Source: an uncultured Prevotella sp. (lineage in GTDB: Bacteria; Bacteroidota; Bacteroidia; Bacteroidales; Bacteroidaceae). From it: DNA of 64,000 nt. Shown in pieces: positions 51,840 to 62,194 of this stretch; positions within the stretch are counted from its first letter, which is position 1, and each line of letters opens with the position of its first letter. The translations under genes and the position numbers were made by a program. The notes under the pieces were generated by a model. The model saw only the letters and a program-made list of their open reading frames with translations, was not told where the DNA came from and searched no databases. The stretch spans positions 1 to 64,000 of the forward strand of contig CAMOGW010000008.1 in NCBI GenBank assembly GCA_946614435.1, in the 5' to 3' direction.

Positions 51840-53990
51840 ATGACTAACAACAATCTGAAAAAAATATTTGTGACGGCCTGTTGCACGTTTGCATTGAGCT
51901 ATTCAAGTGTAACAGCTCAAACTACGTCGTGGACTGCCGACAATGGTAACGGCACATTTACGAACCCGCTGTTCTACGATGAATTTAGCGATCCCGACAT
52001 ACTCAGAGTGGGTGACGACTACTATCTCGCTGGTACCACTATGCATACGGTACCAGGATTGGTCTTGCTACACTCTAAAGACCTGGTGAACTGGGAAAAT
52101 GTCAGCTATTGCTTTGACCGATTCGACTTTGAGGATCCTTCATTCAGCCTTAGCGGCCCGCAAGGAAAAGCACGTGGCGAGGTGTATGGTGAAGGCATCT
52201 GGGCTCCAGCCATCCGCTATGCAAACGGACAGTTCTACGTGTTCTCGAATGTCAATGGAAAAGGACTGCAATGCTATACCAGCAAGGACATTCGCGGCCC
52301 GTGGAAGCACCATAACATGAAGGGCAGGATATACGACTTGAGCGTGCTCTTCGATGATGACGGCAAGATCTATGCCATTCATGGGTATGGTGAGGTTCAT
52401 TGCACTGAGTTGAAACCGGATATGAGCGGTCCTGTGGAAGGTACTGACAAAGTGATTATCCCCCAAGGATCGGCGGTGGGTGAGGGTCATCACATGTATA
52501 AGATTGACGGTATGTACTACCTCGTCTCAACCGACTATAAACCCAATGGCCGCACCCTCTGTTCGCGTTCGAAAAGCATCTGGGGACCCTACGAGACCTG
52601 TGTGATTACGGCAGATGAGACATTTGGCTATCATGCTGCCCCGCTCACCCAGTGGAAGGGACGTATCGTGAAAGACGGTTCGAAATTCATCATCCCCAAG
52701 GCCGACGAGAATGCCACAGCTTGCAGCAATATCCATCAAGGAGGCATCGTTCAAGATCAGAGCGGACAGTGGTGGGCATTGCTCATGATGGACTTCCACT
52801 CCATCGGACGCACCGTGACGCTGGCGCCTGTCACGTGGAAAGACGGTTGGCCCTTCGTGGGACTTGAGGGAAATCTGGGACGTGCTCCGCGTACATGGTT
52901 CAAGCCCGATGTGAAAGCTACGGCTGAGCAGTTGGAACAGCCCATATTCAAGCCGCATGCACCCTATAATCGCAATGAAGACTTCAATGGCAAGCAGCTG
53001 GGGAGAGTATGGCAGTGGAACCACAATCCCAACGACAAGATGTGGGCACTGAAAAAGGGACGCCTGCGACTGAACACGATGCCGGCAGAGCAGCTGATGT
53101 GGGCTCGCAACTCGCTCACACAGCGCGTGATAGGACCATCGTCTATCACGACGGTGGAACTCTACACCAAAGGCATGAAGGACGGCGACGTGGCAGGACT
53201 GGGCAATATCAATGTGCCCTGCTCGTGGATAGGCATCGTGAAGGAGGGAAAGCAGCTGCTGCTGAGATGGTTTGAGCAGGCATCAAACGACACGATAGAC
53301 CAAGCCATCGGTCCGGATAATGAGAAGATTTGGCTTCGCATGTGTGGTGAATACGATGACGACAAGGCTGAATATGCCTACTCACTGGATGGCGAGCACT
53401 TCTTTACGATGGGGCGCACCATGCGGCTGTCTTATCAGCTTGTCACCTTCCAGGGGTCTCGTCATGCACTTTTCGCTTTCAACAAGAATGGCAAGAATGG
53501 CGGTTATGCAGAATTTGACAACTTCACAGTGGTGGAACCAGAGTCTGACCGTTCTGCGAACATTCCCTATGGAAAGACCTTCAGAATCATCAATCTGGCT
53601 ACAGGCCATCTAATGCATGCAATAGAACACGGATTGATGTATGATGTCAGTGCTAAGAACGAATCGGCGTCAACGCAGTTCAGAATCATTGACAAGGGAC
53701 AAGGCAAGGTGGTGTTGCAATGCGTGGATGGAAGATATGTTTGGGTGTCGGGACTGGGACTGCCAGGCGATGTGCGTCTGACGAAAGATGCTTCGAAAGC
53801 CGAAGTGTTCCTCTGGCAAGACTATCTGAATGGCGAGTTCATGCTCATGTCTGTACGTACACATCTTTATATTGGTAAGAGTCCCACAACAGGAAGCCCG
53901 TATTCTATGGACTTCAAGGGGGCCGATCCTGCACGTCGCAACGGAGCCGTGTTCCGCTGGGAGGAAGTGAGTGAAAAGAAAAAACGTTAA
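51840..53990 (+). CDS. Glycoside hydrolase family 43 enzyme (exported)
   Basis: A 716-residue exported enzyme with a signal peptide (1-27) from the ATG at 51840. An in-frame ATG at 51798 overlaps the previous stop and would lengthen the N-terminus. The five-bladed GH43 fold shows FSDPDIL (base Asp51), GIWAPAIRYANGQFYVFS, and EGHHMYKIDGMYYL for the acid Glu. The middle carries a beta-sandwich-like module (FDGKQLGRVWQWNHNPNDKMW-type: GH43 C-terminal). The end is a trefoil-like domain (VVLQCVDGRYVWVSG). It likely removes xylose or arabinose from plant glycans. The linkage cannot be told. Confidence 0.88.
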   Translation: MTNNNLKKIFVTACCTFALSYSSVTAQTTSWTADNGNGTFTNPLFYDEFSDPDILRVGDDYYLAGTTMHTVPGLVLLHSKDLVNWENVSYCFDRFDFEDPSFSLSGPQGKARGEVYGEGIWAPAIRYANGQFYVFSNVNGKGLQCYTSKDIRGPWKHHNMKGRIYDLSVLFDDDGKIYAIHGYGEVHCTELKPDMSGPVEGTDKVIIPQGSAVGEGHHMYKIDGMYYLVSTDYKPNGRTLCSRSKSIWGPYETCVITADETFGYHAAPLTQWKGRIVKDGSKFIIPKADENATACSNIHQGGIVQDQSGQWWALLMMDFHSIGRTVTLAPVTWKDGWPFVGLEGNLGRAPRTWFKPDVKATAEQLEQPIFKPHAPYNRNEDFNGKQLGRVWQWNHNPNDKMWALKKGRLRLNTMPAEQLMWARNSLTQRVIGPSSITTVELYTKGMKDGDVAGLGNINVPCSWIGIVKEGKQLLLRWFEQASNDTIDQAIGPDNEKIWLRMCGEYDDDKAEYAYSLDGEHFFTMGRTMRLSYQLVTFQGSRHALFAFNKNGKNGGYAEFDNFTVVEPESDRSANIPYGKTFRIINLATGHLMHAIEHGLMYDVSAKNESASTQFRIIDKGQGKVVLQCVDGRYVWVSGLGLPGDVRLTKDASKAEVFLWQDYLNGEFMLMSVRTHLYIGKSPTTGSPYSMDFKGADPARRNGAVFRWEEVSEKKKR

Positions 53991-54036
53991 TATAGAAAAA
54001 AAAAGTATATATCCGAAATAACTGTAAAGTAATTGA

Positions 54037-55989
54037 ATGATTTCAGTAGAAGGATTAAAGGTAGAATTCGGGGTTAAGCCTTTGTTTAGTGGTGCGACAT
54101 TTGTAATCAACAATCGCGACCGCATAGCACTTGTAGGAAAGAACGGAGCTGGCAAATCAACATTGCTGAAGATTCTCTGTGGAAAGGAAAAGCCTACGGC
54201 AGGTAATGTGTCGATAGCAACAGACACGACCATAGGCTATCTGCCTCAGGTCATGATTCTGCAAGACAATACCACAGTTCGTGAAGAAGCACAGAAAGCT
54301 TTTTCTGACATTCAAGACCTGAAAGACAGGATTGACAGAATGGAGAAACAGCTGAACGAACGAACCGACTACGAGAGTACCGACTACATGAAGCTTGTGG
54401 AGAAATTCACTTCTGAACATGAACGCTACCAGATGATGGGAGCTGAAGGCTATGAAGCCGAGGTGGAGCGAACGCTCACGGGCCTCGGCTTTACGAGAGA
54501 AGATTTCGAACGGCCCACCAGTGAGTTCTCTGGCGGATGGCGCATGCGTATAGAATTGGCCAAAATCCTGTTGCGTCGCCCTGATGTTCTGTTGCTTGAC
54601 GAGCCGACTAACCATCTTGACATCGAGTCAATACAATGGTTGGAACAGTTTCTCGCCCAATCGTCAAGTGCCGTTGTACTGGTAAGTCATGACCGTGCTT
54701 TTATCAATAATGTTTCGAATCGGACGCTTGAAATCTCATGCGGCAAAGTGATAGACTATCGTGTGAAGTATAACGAATATGTGACACTTCGGCGGGAACG
54801 ACGCGAACAGCAGTTGCGTGCGTATGAGAATCAGCAAAAGGAGATGGCCGACATACGCGAATTCGTAGAACGGTTCAGATATAAGCCCACAAAGGCTGTT
54901 CAGGTGCAGCAGCGACTCAGGCAACTGGAAAAGATGGTGCCTGTCGAAATAGATGAAGTGGATAATTCTGCCATGCACTTGAAGTTCCCTCCTTGTTTGC
55001 GATCGGGCGACTATCCTGTGATATGCGATGAAGTAAGAAAAGCCTATTCGCACTTAGTCTTTGACCATGTCAATCTGACAATCAAGCGTGGCGAGAAGGT
55101 GGCATTTGTAGGCAAAAACGGTGAAGGTAAATCTACACTCGTGAAGTGTATCATGGGCGAGATACCGTTTGAAGGCAACCTGAAGATTGGACATAATGTT
55201 CAGATAGGATATTTTGCCCAGAATCAGGCGCAATTACTGGATGAGTCTCTATCGGTGTTCCAGACCATTGATAATGTGGCTAAGGGCGAAGTAAGACTGA
55301 AGATTAATGATATACTCGGAGCTTTCATGTTTGGTGGAGAAGCTTCGGAAAAGAAAGTAAAGGTGTTGAGCGGTGGAGAACGCAGTCGCCTTGCAATGAT
55401 CAGATTGCTATTGGAACCTGTGAATCTCTTGATCCTCGATGAGCCCACCAACCATCTTGACATGCCGTCAAAAGATGTCCTGAAAGAGGCCATTAAGGCT
55501 TTTGACGGTACAGCCATTATTGTCAGTCATGATCGTGAATTCTTAGACGGACTGGTAACTAAAGTCTTTGAATTTGGAGGCGGAAAGGTGAGAGAACACA
55601 TCGGTGGCATCTACGACTTTCTGCAAACGAAGCGCATCTCAGAATTGAGCGAGCTAAATCAAGCTACAGCTCAGATTGACAAGCCCTTACAAGAAAAGAG
55701 CTCGCCTGTCTCGGTGTCTCAGACGAGTACTAAGCCTGTGGCTACATCAAGCTATGCTGAACAGAAAGAGCAACAAAAGAAAGTGAGAAAAGCTGAACGG
55801 GCGGTAGAAGATTGTGAGAAGAAAATAGCCCTGATGGAAAAACGCCTGAAAGAGCTTGACATGCTGTTATGTGATCCGAAGAATGCTTCAGACATGAAAC
55901 TTGTCGCAGAATACACCGATACGAAAAGACAATTAGACTGTGAAGTGGAAAGATGGGAACGCCTTTCTGAGGAACTCGAACAATTATAA
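54037..55989 (+). CDS. ABC-F family ATPase (Uup/YbiT-like)
   Basis: A 650-residue cytosolic protein with two ABC cassettes and no transmembrane helix. Cassette 1: GKNGAGKST (34-42), EFSGGW and LLDEPTNHLD. Cassette 2: GKNGEGKST, LSGGERSRLAM and LILDEPTNHLD. The two are joined by a charged P-site interaction linker, and a coiled-coil follows at the C-terminus (QQKKVRKAERAVEDCEKKIALM). ABC-F proteins bind the ribosome E site to relieve stalled translation or resist antibiotics. A housekeeping rather than resistance role is suggested by the general form. Confidence 0.92.
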   Translation: MISVEGLKVEFGVKPLFSGATFVINNRDRIALVGKNGAGKSTLLKILCGKEKPTAGNVSIATDTTIGYLPQVMILQDNTTVREEAQKAFSDIQDLKDRIDRMEKQLNERTDYESTDYMKLVEKFTSEHERYQMMGAEGYEAEVERTLTGLGFTREDFERPTSEFSGGWRMRIELAKILLRRPDVLLLDEPTNHLDIESIQWLEQFLAQSSSAVVLVSHDRAFINNVSNRTLEISCGKVIDYRVKYNEYVTLRRERREQQLRAYENQQKEMADIREFVERFRYKPTKAVQVQQRLRQLEKMVPVEIDEVDNSAMHLKFPPCLRSGDYPVICDEVRKAYSHLVFDHVNLTIKRGEKVAFVGKNGEGKSTLVKCIMGEIPFEGNLKIGHNVQIGYFAQNQAQLLDESLSVFQTIDNVAKGEVRLKINDILGAFMFGGEASEKKVKVLSGGERSRLAMIRLLLEPVNLLILDEPTNHLDMPSKDVLKEAIKAFDGTAIIVSHDREFLDGLVTKVFEFGGGKVREHIGGIYDFLQTKRISELSELNQATAQIDKPLQEKSSPVSVSQTSTKPVATSSYAEQKEQQKKVRKAERAVEDCEKKIALMEKRLKELDMLLCDPKNASDMKLVAEYTDTKRQLDCEVERWERLSEELEQL

Positions 55990-56032
55990 TAGAAAATAGG
56001 AGTAAGATTTAATTATAGAACAACTTAGCAAA

Positions 56033-58075
56033 ATGAAGATTTTAAAAAATGTAATGACGGCTATGTTATTATCGACCGTTACACTTGCTACTCAGGCTCA
56101 GAAACCTATGCAAACAGGCATAGACATGAGCGACATGGACCTTAGCGTTAAGGCTGCTGATGACTTTTATAAGTATGCGTGTGGAGGATGGATGAAGAAG
56201 AACCCGTTGCCTGCTGCTTATGCACGATATGGGTCGTTTGACCGTCTGGCGGAGAACAACAACAAACGCATCAACGGAATTCTTGATGAACTGCTAAACG
56301 GGAGTTATCAGCAGGGCAGTATCGAACAGAAACTCTCTGATCTCTACAAATTGGCTATGGACTCAGTACGTCGCAATGCTGAAGGCGTGAATCCTGCTAT
56401 GGAGATCATCAATAAGCTTGAGAGTGCCAAGACGAAGGAACAGCTCTTTGAATTGCAACTGCAGATGGCTCCTTATGGCGATTCGGAATTCATGAATGCA
56501 TCTATAGCTGCCGATGAAAAGAATGCTACGCAAAACATCCTCCAAGTCTCTCAAGGCGGAATTACGCTGGGCATGAAGGACTATTATCTTGACAACGACC
56601 CTGAAACAGCGAAGATCCGCGATGCCTATAAAAAACATATCGTAAAGATGTTTCAACTCTTTGGCTTCAGTAAAAGCGCCTCTACAAAGAAGATGCAGAA
56701 TGTGTTGCGATTGGAGACTGAGTTGGCAAAAGTCTCAAGGTCGAGAACAGAATTGCGTGACCCTGAGCGGAACTATAACAAGATGGCATTGGCCGACTTT
56801 CAGAAGAACTATCCCCATATTCAGTTGGAAAAAATAATGAATGCTACGGGAATAAGTTCACAGTATATTCAGGAACTGATTGTTGGTCAGCCCGAATTCT
56901 TCGTCGGCTTGGAAAAGCTATTGACAAACATGAAGCCTGCTGAATACCGTGACTATATGGAGTGGGGGCATATCGTCTCTTCGGCTGCCTATTTGGATGA
57001 CAAAACAGAGGCGGAGAAATTTGACTTCTTCGGTCGCGTGATGACGGGTCGCCAGCAAGACCATCCTCTTTGGCGCAGAGCTACAACACAGTTGGAAGGA
57101 CAAATGGGACAAGCCTTGGGAAAAATCTATGTGGAAAAATATTTCCCCACCACCTCAAAAGAACGTATGATTCAGCTTGTCAAGAACCTTCAGATTGCCT
57201 TAGGTGAGCGGATTGCTGCCCAAGACTGGATGAGTGATTCAACGAAAGTAAACGCCTTGCTCAAGCTGAACACTTTCTATGTGAAGGTGGGGTATCCAGA
57301 TAAGTGGATTGATATGAGCAGACTGGTGATTGATCCTAAGAAATCGTATCTGCAAAACATCATGGAGTGCAGAAAGTTCTGGACGGCATACTCAATAGAA
57401 CATAGCGCCGGCAAACCTGTTGATAGGGATGATTGGTATATGTACCCACAGACGGTAAATGCTTATTATAATCCTACAACGAATGAGATTTGCTTCCCTG
57501 CAGGTATTCTTCAGCCTCCATTCTTTGATCCGCAGGCCGACGATGCATTCAACTACGGAGCTATCGGTGTCGTAATAGGCCACGAAATGACTCACGGGTT
57601 CGACGATCAGGGCCGACAGTACGACAAGGACGGAAATATGCATGACTGGTGGGCTGCAAATGACGGTGTTCAGTTTAAGGAGCGTACCGATCGCTATGCC
57701 GATTTCTTCAGTGCCATTAAGGTTCTGCCCGATTTGAATGCTAACGGCAGACTGACTCTTGGCGAGAATCTTGCAGATCATGGCGGACTTCAGGTTGCTT
57801 ACGCTGCCTACAAGAATGCAACGAAGAGAGGAACTTTGCCTACCGTTGACGGATTGACAGCCGACCAGCGTTTTTTTGTGGCTTATGCTGGTGTATGGGC
57901 TGGTAATATTACAGAAGCTGAAATAAGGAATCGTACTAAGAGCGATCCTCACTCACTTGGTGAATGGCGCGTGAACGGAGCACTCCCTCACATTGATGCC
58001 TGGTATGAGGCTTTTGGCGTGAAGCCAGGTGACAAAATGTACATTCCGAAAGAGGAGCGCCTGCCGTTATGGTAA
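56033..58075 (+). CDS. pepO: M13-family metallopeptidase (PepO-like)
   Basis: A 680-residue neprilysin-like endopeptidase with a signal peptide (cleaved near residue 22, TQAQ). The zinc site is HEMTH (about 518) and the downstream Glu lies in GENLADHGG (about 579). NAYYNPTTNEICFPAGIL precedes it, as in PepO. It should act in the periplasm or outside the cell on small peptides. It ends with a strong terminator at 58100-58126. Confidence 0.93.
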   Translation: MKILKNVMTAMLLSTVTLATQAQKPMQTGIDMSDMDLSVKAADDFYKYACGGWMKKNPLPAAYARYGSFDRLAENNNKRINGILDELLNGSYQQGSIEQKLSDLYKLAMDSVRRNAEGVNPAMEIINKLESAKTKEQLFELQLQMAPYGDSEFMNASIAADEKNATQNILQVSQGGITLGMKDYYLDNDPETAKIRDAYKKHIVKMFQLFGFSKSASTKKMQNVLRLETELAKVSRSRTELRDPERNYNKMALADFQKNYPHIQLEKIMNATGISSQYIQELIVGQPEFFVGLEKLLTNMKPAEYRDYMEWGHIVSSAAYLDDKTEAEKFDFFGRVMTGRQQDHPLWRRATTQLEGQMGQALGKIYVEKYFPTTSKERMIQLVKNLQIALGERIAAQDWMSDSTKVNALLKLNTFYVKVGYPDKWIDMSRLVIDPKKSYLQNIMECRKFWTAYSIEHSAGKPVDRDDWYMYPQTVNAYYNPTTNEICFPAGILQPPFFDPQADDAFNYGAIGVVIGHEMTHGFDDQGRQYDKDGNMHDWWAANDGVQFKERTDRYADFFSAIKVLPDLNANGRLTLGENLADHGGLQVAYAAYKNATKRGTLPTVDGLTADQRFFVAYAGVWAGNITEAEIRNRTKSDPHSLGEWRVNGALPHIDAWYEAFGVKPGDKMYIPKEERLPLW

Positions 58076-58099
58076 GCCCCTTTTCGAGAAAATGTTGAG

Positions 58100-58126
58100 C
58101 CGCTGCAATTTTTGCAGCGGTTTTTT
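58100..58126 (+). terminator. Intrinsic terminator of the M13 peptidase gene
   Basis: CCGCTGCAA (58100-58108) pairs with TTGCAGCGG (58112-58120) with a 3-base loop, followed by six T. It is 25 bases after the stop. Confidence 0.92.
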
Positions 58127-58148
58127 CTTTCAATTCAATGGATTTCAT

Positions 58149-58156
58149 TATCTTTG
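58149..58156 (+). promoter_or_regulatory. -7 promoter element of the zinc-ribbon/kinase/AAA operon
   Basis: TATCTTTG at 58149-58156 just after a terminator and 28 bases before the ATG at 58184. It sets the start of an independent transcript. Confidence 0.65.
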
Positions 58157-58183
58157 CAAAGAATTTTAGCTAAAATCATTCTT

Positions 58184-59104
58184 ATGCCCGATGAAAGAAC
58201 TCAAGGCAATGACTTTAGTCAGCGCCAGAAAGAACTTGAGCATGAATCGTATGAGAGTGTGCAACAGGCACAACAGAAGGCTCAAGCTGTAGTAGGAGGT
58301 GTGATATGCCCTCAGTGTGGTGCCATGAACCAAGAAGGGGCCATACAATGCGTATCGTGCGGTGCCGATATGCTGACAGGACGTTGCCCGCATTGTAATA
58401 GCCCTGTTGACATTGATGCCGATTTCTGTGAGGTTTGTCATCATTACATTCGTAAAGATATTTGTTCTTTCTGTGGCGCACATTTGGCTCCAGAGGATGC
58501 TTTTTGTCCAGAATGTGGCTCTCCGCGTGGCGGCATCGTATGTCCCACATGTCACACTTTGAACGATTTTGCCTTCTGCAAGCAGTGTGGTATGCCATTG
58601 ACCGATGAGGCATGGCAACTGTCAGCCCAGATGAAGCAGATGCCTGAATACAGGGAAATGGTAATGTTGGCTCGCGAGTATGACGAACTGTCATTGGAGT
58701 ATCCATATACTTCAGAACGCGACGTGCAGCGTGACATGGCAATGGAGAAACTGAGAGAGAGAGTGATGAAATTGCTGGCTCAAGACGACGGGGTGACCGA
58801 TCCTGTCATTCCTCCAGTACACAGGAAACGTCTCTCAAAAGAGGAGTTGAGACAAAAGAAAGAAGAGAAGTTGGCTCGCCTCTCCGAATTGCTCGATAAA
58901 ATGCAAACGCCTCCGAATCCTTCGCCTGCCCATGTGAGGAATTACGCCTTAGCCCAGAAGCCTGCTGGAGTGAGACTGGCGTGGATGTGTAATTGGAAAC
59001 ATGCCATGCACAGTAGTCCTTGTGGATGCGCAAAGCCTCAACTTGGCGGAAAATGGGTGATCTTGGGTAGAGGCAGCAAACAAGAAGTTAAAGACGATAA
59101 TTAG
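58184..59104 (+). CDS. Zinc-ribbon protein with eight CxxC pairs
   Basis: A 306-residue protein counting from the ATG at 58184; the longer open frame starts inside the terminator. Eight CxxC pairs in a row (CPQC, CVSC, CPHC, CEVC, CSFC, CPEC, CPTC, CKQC) make four double zinc ribbons in residues about 40-145. A charged helical segment and a basic C-terminus follow. No catalytic motif. The AAA+ partner at 62191 has a similar CxxC-x10-CxxC ribbon, so they may meet through these. It leads a tight operon with a kinase and the AAA+ ATPase. Confidence 0.88.
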   Translation: MPDERTQGNDFSQRQKELEHESYESVQQAQQKAQAVVGGVICPQCGAMNQEGAIQCVSCGADMLTGRCPHCNSPVDIDADFCEVCHHYIRKDICSFCGAHLAPEDAFCPECGSPRGGIVCPTCHTLNDFAFCKQCGMPLTDEAWQLSAQMKQMPEYREMVMLAREYDELSLEYPYTSERDVQRDMAMEKLRERVMKLLAQDDGVTDPVIPPVHRKRLSKEELRQKKEEKLARLSELLDKMQTPPNPSPAHVRNYALAQKPAGVRLAWMCNWKHAMHSSPCGCAKPQLGGKWVILGRGSKQEVKDDN

Positions 59105-59131
59105 TATTCACAGTATCTTCATCTCAGATTC

Positions 59132-62100
59132 ATGAGCGACATCAACAATGATATAGACCGGTTGAACCGAACTGACTCTGATCAGCCCGAAATCAACGCT
59201 GTGCAAAATAATGGCGATCGTACTATCGTTATTGACCGAACATTGGTTGCCGACCGCACCGTATTGGCCAACAATAATGCCTCAATACAAAACGCAGACA
59301 ATGTGGATAACGGAGACAGGACATTGCGCCCGGAGGTTGCGGCAACGCAAGAGCCACAAGGCAGACCCACTCAAGGTGAATGTTTCATCCTGAAAGGAAC
59401 ACAATACAACTTGGTTCATTCACTTAGTGAAAACTCAGGAGAGGCTCAGATATTCTTGGTCAGCAACAATGGAAAGGAGTATGTGCTCAAGGTATATTAT
59501 CCAAACTATGACTTCAACAAGAAATTGATGCAGGCTATCCATAGCTTCCACTTTGAGATGTTAGTCCGCTTGGATGATTTTGGCAAAACATACGTTGACG
59601 GAAAGCATCGTTGCTATGAATTGATGGAATACATGCAAGGTGGAACGCTTCAAGAGTATAACTTGAATGGTGATTACAATCAGTTCCGTCGTATTACGCT
59701 TCAGGCTGGAGCCGCCTTGTCGTATTGCCATCATTACAATATTCTGCACAAAGACATAAAGCCATCAAACTTCTTTTTCAGGGATAAGACGCACACTCAG
59801 CTTGCATTAGGCGATTTCGGAATCTCGTCAATGATTGAGAATGGTGGAGCCACTTTCCATACGACTCAGGCGCGTACCCCAATTTTTGCGGCTCCTGAGA
59901 TGTATGCTGATGTGATTGATGGAGAAGTTGAGATAACCCCTGCGGCTGATTACTATTCATTGGGAATTACGCTCTTTGCCGTGTGGCTCGGAGAAAATCC
60001 AATGAGCTCGAACGAGCGTTTAATGATGCGCCAGAAGAATGAAGGACGTTTACCACGTCTGGACGAACTGCCTCCGAGAGTGAGACAACTCATTCAAGGC
60101 TTGACGGTGGTGAATCCTCAGAAACGATGGAAGTACGATGAAATAGAGCGCTGGTTCCTTGGCGAAGATGTTCCGGTTGATATATCTTCTCCGTTTTTAC
60201 GCTATAAGAGCTTTATCGTTGATCCAGACCGTAATTTGGTAGCCGACAATTTGCACGATTTGATCCCGATGCTGCTTGAGAATGAGCAACTGGCTATCAA
60301 ATATCTGTATAACGGACGTATTGCCTCATGGCTGGAAACATGTGGAAACATAAAACTTGCCACCTTAGTCAAGGACATCGTTACTAATCGCTATCCAGTA
60401 GATCAGAAAGCTGGCTTAATGGCATCAGTCTATGCAATGGAGCCTTCATATCCCTATCACGATGTTAAGAATGAGGTTTGTGAAGACGTGCACAGTATAG
60501 CTCTTTCACTACTAAGCTATAAGGAACGCTATGCAATGGATTTGCAGAATCCGAACGACAATCTGTTCCTCTGGCTTGATACCCACACGAGTCATGACAT
60601 CAAACAGTTGCAGTCGTATTTCACATCCGATGCAGAACCCCATGTGGCTGTGATGAGATTGGTCTATGAAATAGATCCCGACGTACCTTTCCTTTCAAAG
60701 CACCCTTCGTCAAGTGTAGAAGAAATTGTCCGCTCTTACGGTGATCTCGCTGACAAGAATGACGATGACTGGCATGCACTTATTGATGGAAGATTACTGT
60801 CTTGGATGCATAGTCACGAGGATGTCATGGCTTGTGAGGCGCTTCGCATCATGACTCAAGGCCAGGAATACTCACAGTCTTTGGCATATAAGGTGCTTTA
60901 TAATCTGGATCGTTCTGCTGCTTACGATTTGAGAAATGCAAATACGAAACAAAGCGTAGGCGAACTCTTATCAGATATGTTGCAGTCATTGCAACATGCC
61001 ACATCAGAGGAATTGACAGCTTCAACTCAGGATTTTATTGATCCGAATGGTCGATTCTGCTATTTCGCTCAACTTCATGGTTGGTATCAAGAGCAAGCCG
61101 ATGCCTTGCGTTGTTTTGATTTGAACTCCGAAGAGAATCGCGAAAGACTAAGTGCATACGACCTGCATACTGCGCTCTATCGTTTTTGCAGGATGCTGGG
61201 CGCTGTTCCTATCTATCTCTTGCCTGATGGAAACAAATTGAAATCTTTAAAAGATTTGGAAAACAAAGCACTGGCTGATAAAATCAGGGCTGAACTTCGA
61301 TCGGGGGCTCTTCGTCAGTGGATGTCAGTATTCTATCACGAGGATCCTACTCGTGATTTCGCTGAAGAGTACAGCTATGAAAAGGAACTTGAACATTGGG
61401 TGCTTGACATGGGCAAGATAGATGCTCAGCAACTGTATTACAAGCGTTTCACCAAAGCAAAGCAAGACACGGCTGAGCGTATCGCAGAAGTGCGGCATGA
61501 ATGGAATGTGGCTCATTTCCGTGAAAAGATCTGGAGATATATTTTCTATCTTTTGGTAGTTGTGTGGTTAGGTCTGTTATTGGGAGTCGGAATAGTAGAT
61601 ACTTCGATAATCTTGGAGCATCCCTATCTTAGTATTATGTTACCATTGGGTAGCATTACGGGAATAATAGTAGCTATACGTTCTTTCTTCAATGGCTATG
61701 GCCCGTTCATTTCCATGCTGTTCGGAGGAGTTGGCGTTTGCACGTCCTATATTCCTATTTGGTTACTGAATTTTGTCTCTTCATGGAATCCGTCTTTGTT
61801 TACTGCAACTATAGTTTTGCTGACTATTATATATGTAGCCATCTGTCACTTTACAGATTTCAGGAAAGATGACAAGTCAAGTTCGAAGATGATACGTGAA
61901 ATTCTGACAAGTGAAGATGTTAATACTTCGTTGCTGGAACCATTATATTATACTTTCAAGACAAAATCGTATCGCTACAAGAGTTCTAAGTTTGGACTTC
62001 TTGATGATATTTCAAATCAGGCGCGAAGTTATTCGGGTGAATCAGTGGTTCACTATATTCTATGGGTAATATTAATGGCGATTCTGATTGCTGAATTTTG

Positions 62101-62194
62101 TTTGTTGAGTCCCAAAATTCTCAATAAGAGGAAACATTTTGATGCAGAGAAACAGCAGGTGATTGAAAACGTTCAAAACATTGTGAATGAATGA
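59132..62194 (+). CDS. Membrane Ser/Thr protein kinase with DRT repeats
   Basis: A 1020-residue protein. Residues 29-64 contain four Asp-Arg-Thr repeats (Thr 31, 37, 43 and 64), each followed by a hydrophobic residue. A Hanks-type kinase follows, with all key residues: VAIK-type Lys120, HKDIKPSN (Asp208, Asn213), DFG (228-230) and APE (254-256). A large helical region runs to about 790, then four or so transmembrane helices (about 795-920) and another at 980-1000. It is thus an active, membrane-bound kinase with a cytoplasmic N-terminus. Its stop overlaps the AAA+ start by four bases. Confidence 0.88.
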   Translation: MSDINNDIDRLNRTDSDQPEINAVQNNGDRTIVIDRTLVADRTVLANNNASIQNADNVDNGDRTLRPEVAATQEPQGRPTQGECFILKGTQYNLVHSLSENSGEAQIFLVSNNGKEYVLKVYYPNYDFNKKLMQAIHSFHFEMLVRLDDFGKTYVDGKHRCYELMEYMQGGTLQEYNLNGDYNQFRRITLQAGAALSYCHHYNILHKDIKPSNFFFRDKTHTQLALGDFGISSMIENGGATFHTTQARTPIFAAPEMYADVIDGEVEITPAADYYSLGITLFAVWLGENPMSSNERLMMRQKNEGRLPRLDELPPRVRQLIQGLTVVNPQKRWKYDEIERWFLGEDVPVDISSPFLRYKSFIVDPDRNLVADNLHDLIPMLLENEQLAIKYLYNGRIASWLETCGNIKLATLVKDIVTNRYPVDQKAGLMASVYAMEPSYPYHDVKNEVCEDVHSIALSLLSYKERYAMDLQNPNDNLFLWLDTHTSHDIKQLQSYFTSDAEPHVAVMRLVYEIDPDVPFLSKHPSSSVEEIVRSYGDLADKNDDDWHALIDGRLLSWMHSHEDVMACEALRIMTQGQEYSQSLAYKVLYNLDRSAAYDLRNANTKQSVGELLSDMLQSLQHATSEELTASTQDFIDPNGRFCYFAQLHGWYQEQADALRCFDLNSEENRERLSAYDLHTALYRFCRMLGAVPIYLLPDGNKLKSLKDLENKALADKIRAELRSGALRQWMSVFYHEDPTRDFAEEYSYEKELEHWVLDMGKIDAQQLYYKRFTKAKQDTAERIAEVRHEWNVAHFREKIWRYIFYLLVVVWLGLLLGVGIVDTSIILEHPYLSIMLPLGSITGIIVAIRSFFNGYGPFISMLFGGVGVCTSYIPIWLLNFVSSWNPSLFTATIVLLTIIYVAICHFTDFRKDDKSSSKMIREILTSEDVNTSLLEPLYYTFKTKSYRYKSSKFGLLDDISNQARSYSGESVVHYILWVILMAILIAEFCLLSPKILNKRKHFDAEKQQVIENVQNIVNE

